A stretch of DNA of 64,000 nucleotides from contig BCKC01000002.1 of NCBI GenBank assembly GCA_001600455.1, positions 3,114,171 through 3,178,170 of the forward strand, written 5' to 3'. The DNA comes from Endocalyx cinctus. Its lineage: Eukaryota; Ascomycota; Sordariomycetes; Amphisphaeriales; Apiosporaceae. Both the position numbers and the translations under genes were made by a program. Of the stretch, positions 63,027-64,000 are shown piece by piece (positions within the stretch are counted from its first letter, which is position 1; each line of letters opens with the position of its first letter). Under the pieces are notes generated by a model. It saw only the letters and a program-made list of their open reading frames with translations, searched no databases and had not been told where the DNA came from.

Positions 63027-64000
63027 TTATATGGCAAGCAATTCCAACATTGCAGCTCTGACCGGCCCGATATCAAGTCTTAAAGATGGATCCGGCTCTA
63101 GCATTCGAGAGATGATTTCGTACACTCTCTTCAGCCCTAGGCTACCTCGAGCGCAAAACTGGGCCAACGTCTCCATGAAAGAAGCGTGTTTATATGCGAT
63201 TGAGCAGAACAACCAGTCCTCGTCGTCCCTTTTGATTCTAGAATCAAGTTTCCTGTGTGCTGAAGTGCCCCCCAATGTCACAGCAAGAAGCTCTGCGAAG
63301 CAGCATCCCAGCTGCCATATGTCAGATCTCAGTGTGCTTTCCTTCTCTGCATGCTGCTCTGGAGAAAGGTATTGCCAGGTGCTAAGCTTATAATCCGTGG
63401 CCTCTCCACGCCTGTAGATTTTACTCACTCCAAAGTCACTGACTAACGGTATGACAGCACTAGTGCGTTCTTGATAAAGGAGGATATTATCGGGTTTAAG
63501 GTCCTTGTGCTTGATGGACCGGCTGTGGAGGTACGCGACAGCGTCTGTAAGTTCATACATGATCCGAAGTACACAAAGTTCCGACTTTTGGGAGTTTAGT
63601 TCGAACCAAGGGCAGTGATTCTTCCTGCTCACGTCGGAGGAGTGAAGAAATTTTGTAAGCGTGTACGGGGCCCAAGGCGATATGATCAAATGTATGACAT
63701 GATCATCGTCGTCGGAATTGAAGGCCTCGACAAAGTGGACAATGTTTTGATGAAAGCAGACCTCAAGCACCCTGATTTCTCTTAGGATCTTTCCCTTTTT
63801 AGTGTCTGAGAAAACCTTATCAAACGTCTTCATTGCATAAGGTGTCACGGTCCGTTTATGGATAACTTTCTGAACGGTACCAAAGCTACCCGAAAAAGTA
63901 GGGCTCGTCACGTCACGAGCATAGGGTGTATCGAGGAAGCCTTTGTACCTATGTACATAACACGGGACACGCTGTTCAACATCCTGAATGAGGAGGGACT
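63027..64000 (-). CDS. Divergent protein kinase, 5' end beyond the window
   Basis: The frame stays open from the stop at 63027 to the right edge of the window, so the gene is truncated at its N-terminus by the window, not by mutation. At least 323 codons are visible. Kinase features are the glycine loop FSGSFGTVQKV, the lysine in YAMKTFDK, the catalytic loop HKDLKPDNILL, metal-binding DFGVSK, the activation-segment end WQYLSPEQH, and WQLGCCFAELLAV in the F-helix region. The catalytic-loop arginine is replaced by lysine (HKD in place of HRD), as in kinases not regulated by activation-loop phosphorylation. The catalytic Asp, Lys and Asn remain, so activity is possible. Fungal genomes, especially of plant- and insect-associated species, often carry expanded lineage-specific kinases of this sort. 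I cannot assign a subfamily. The N-terminal sequence just before the domain is CYVHRYKGFLDTPYARDV. Confidence 0.78.
   Translation of the reverse strand, partial: SLLIQDVEQRVPCYVHRYKGFLDTPYARDVTSPTFSGSFGTVQKVIHKRTVTPYAMKTFDKVFSDTKKGKILREIRVLEVCFHQNIVHFVEAFNSDDDDHVIHLIISPWAPYTLTKFLHSSDVSRKNHCPWFELNSQKSELCVLRIMYELTDAVAYLHSRSIKHKDLKPDNILLYQERTSAVIPLVSDFGVSKIYRRGEATDYKLSTWQYLSPEQHAEKESTLRSDIWQLGCCFAELLAVTLGGTSAHRKLDSRIKRDDEDWLFCSIAYKHASFMETLAQFCARGSLGLKRVYEIISRMLEPDPSLRLDIGPVRAAMLELLAI

Overview
The window is nuclear DNA of a filamentous ascomycete (Pezizomycotina, most likely a Sordariomycete). Introns are short and fungal in style: GTAAGT-like donors, GCTAAC-type branch points, and usually 50-170 bp. 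The recognisable proteins include PalH, an HMT1-type ABC transporter, a Ran1/Ksp1 kinase and the fungal rRNA methyltransferase Bmt2. Genes are sparse: 14 protein genes in 64 kb. They are separated by AT-rich intergenic DNA full of homopolymers, microsatellites and short dispersed palindromes. Two single ambiguous bases (n at 10695 and 40290) show the assembly is imperfect inside homopolymers.

Layout. 2.3-7.2 kb: palH (pH sensing, +) and a ceramide synthase of the LAG1/LAC1 family (+). 7.2-12.2 kb: no gene. 12.2-15.3 kb: HMT1/ABCB6-type half ABC transporter (-). 15.3-26.8 kb: an 11.5 kb gene desert with simple repeats and only weak orphan ORFs. 26.8-27.5 kb: a 171-residue two-exon protein of unknown function (+). 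29.2-32.0 kb: CDC48/p97 (-, six exons). 35.8-38.3 kb: AVT1-like vacuolar amino-acid transporter (+, eight exons). 38.8-39.2 kb: a degenerate 55-bp tandem repeat that looks like a frameshifted coding relic. 40.3-43.0 kb: cytosolic-type prolyl-tRNA synthetase (-, fifteen exons, one of them only 5 nt). 45.7-47.7 kb: Ran1/Ksp1-type kinase (-). 52.7-54.0 kb: enolase-phosphatase E1 of methionine salvage (+, three exons). 56.5-57.4 kb: Bmt2-type 25S rRNA m1A methyltransferase (-), divergent from ribosomal protein uL23/RPL25 (57.8-58.7 kb, +, six exons). 59.1-59.5 kb: small Tim8 chaperone (-). 60.6-62.4 kb: D-2-hydroxyglutarate/D-lactate dehydrogenase (-) with a 44-base G run in its last intron. 63.0-64.0 kb: the 3' part of a divergent protein kinase (-) that runs off the window edge.

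Most genes are single-copy housekeeping functions: translation (ProRS, uL23, Bmt2), proteostasis (Cdc48), mitochondrial import and metabolism (Tim8, D2HGDH), sphingolipid synthesis, vacuolar transport and signalling. There is no biosynthetic cluster, CRISPR array, rRNA operon or intact transposon that I can recognise. The clearest functional pairing is BMT2 with RPL25, which share a 427-bp divergent promoter. I reconstructed exon structures by hand from splice consensus, frame continuity and conserved protein motifs. All the multi-exon totals come out in frame.

I did not find a clearly new biological system. The items most worth a second look are the 5-nt microexon in the prolyl-tRNA synthetase, the C-rich intron of the D2HGDH gene, intragenic jumps in GC content, an over-represented TACGGAGTA motif, the 55-bp coding-like repeat, and the orphan HKD kinase.
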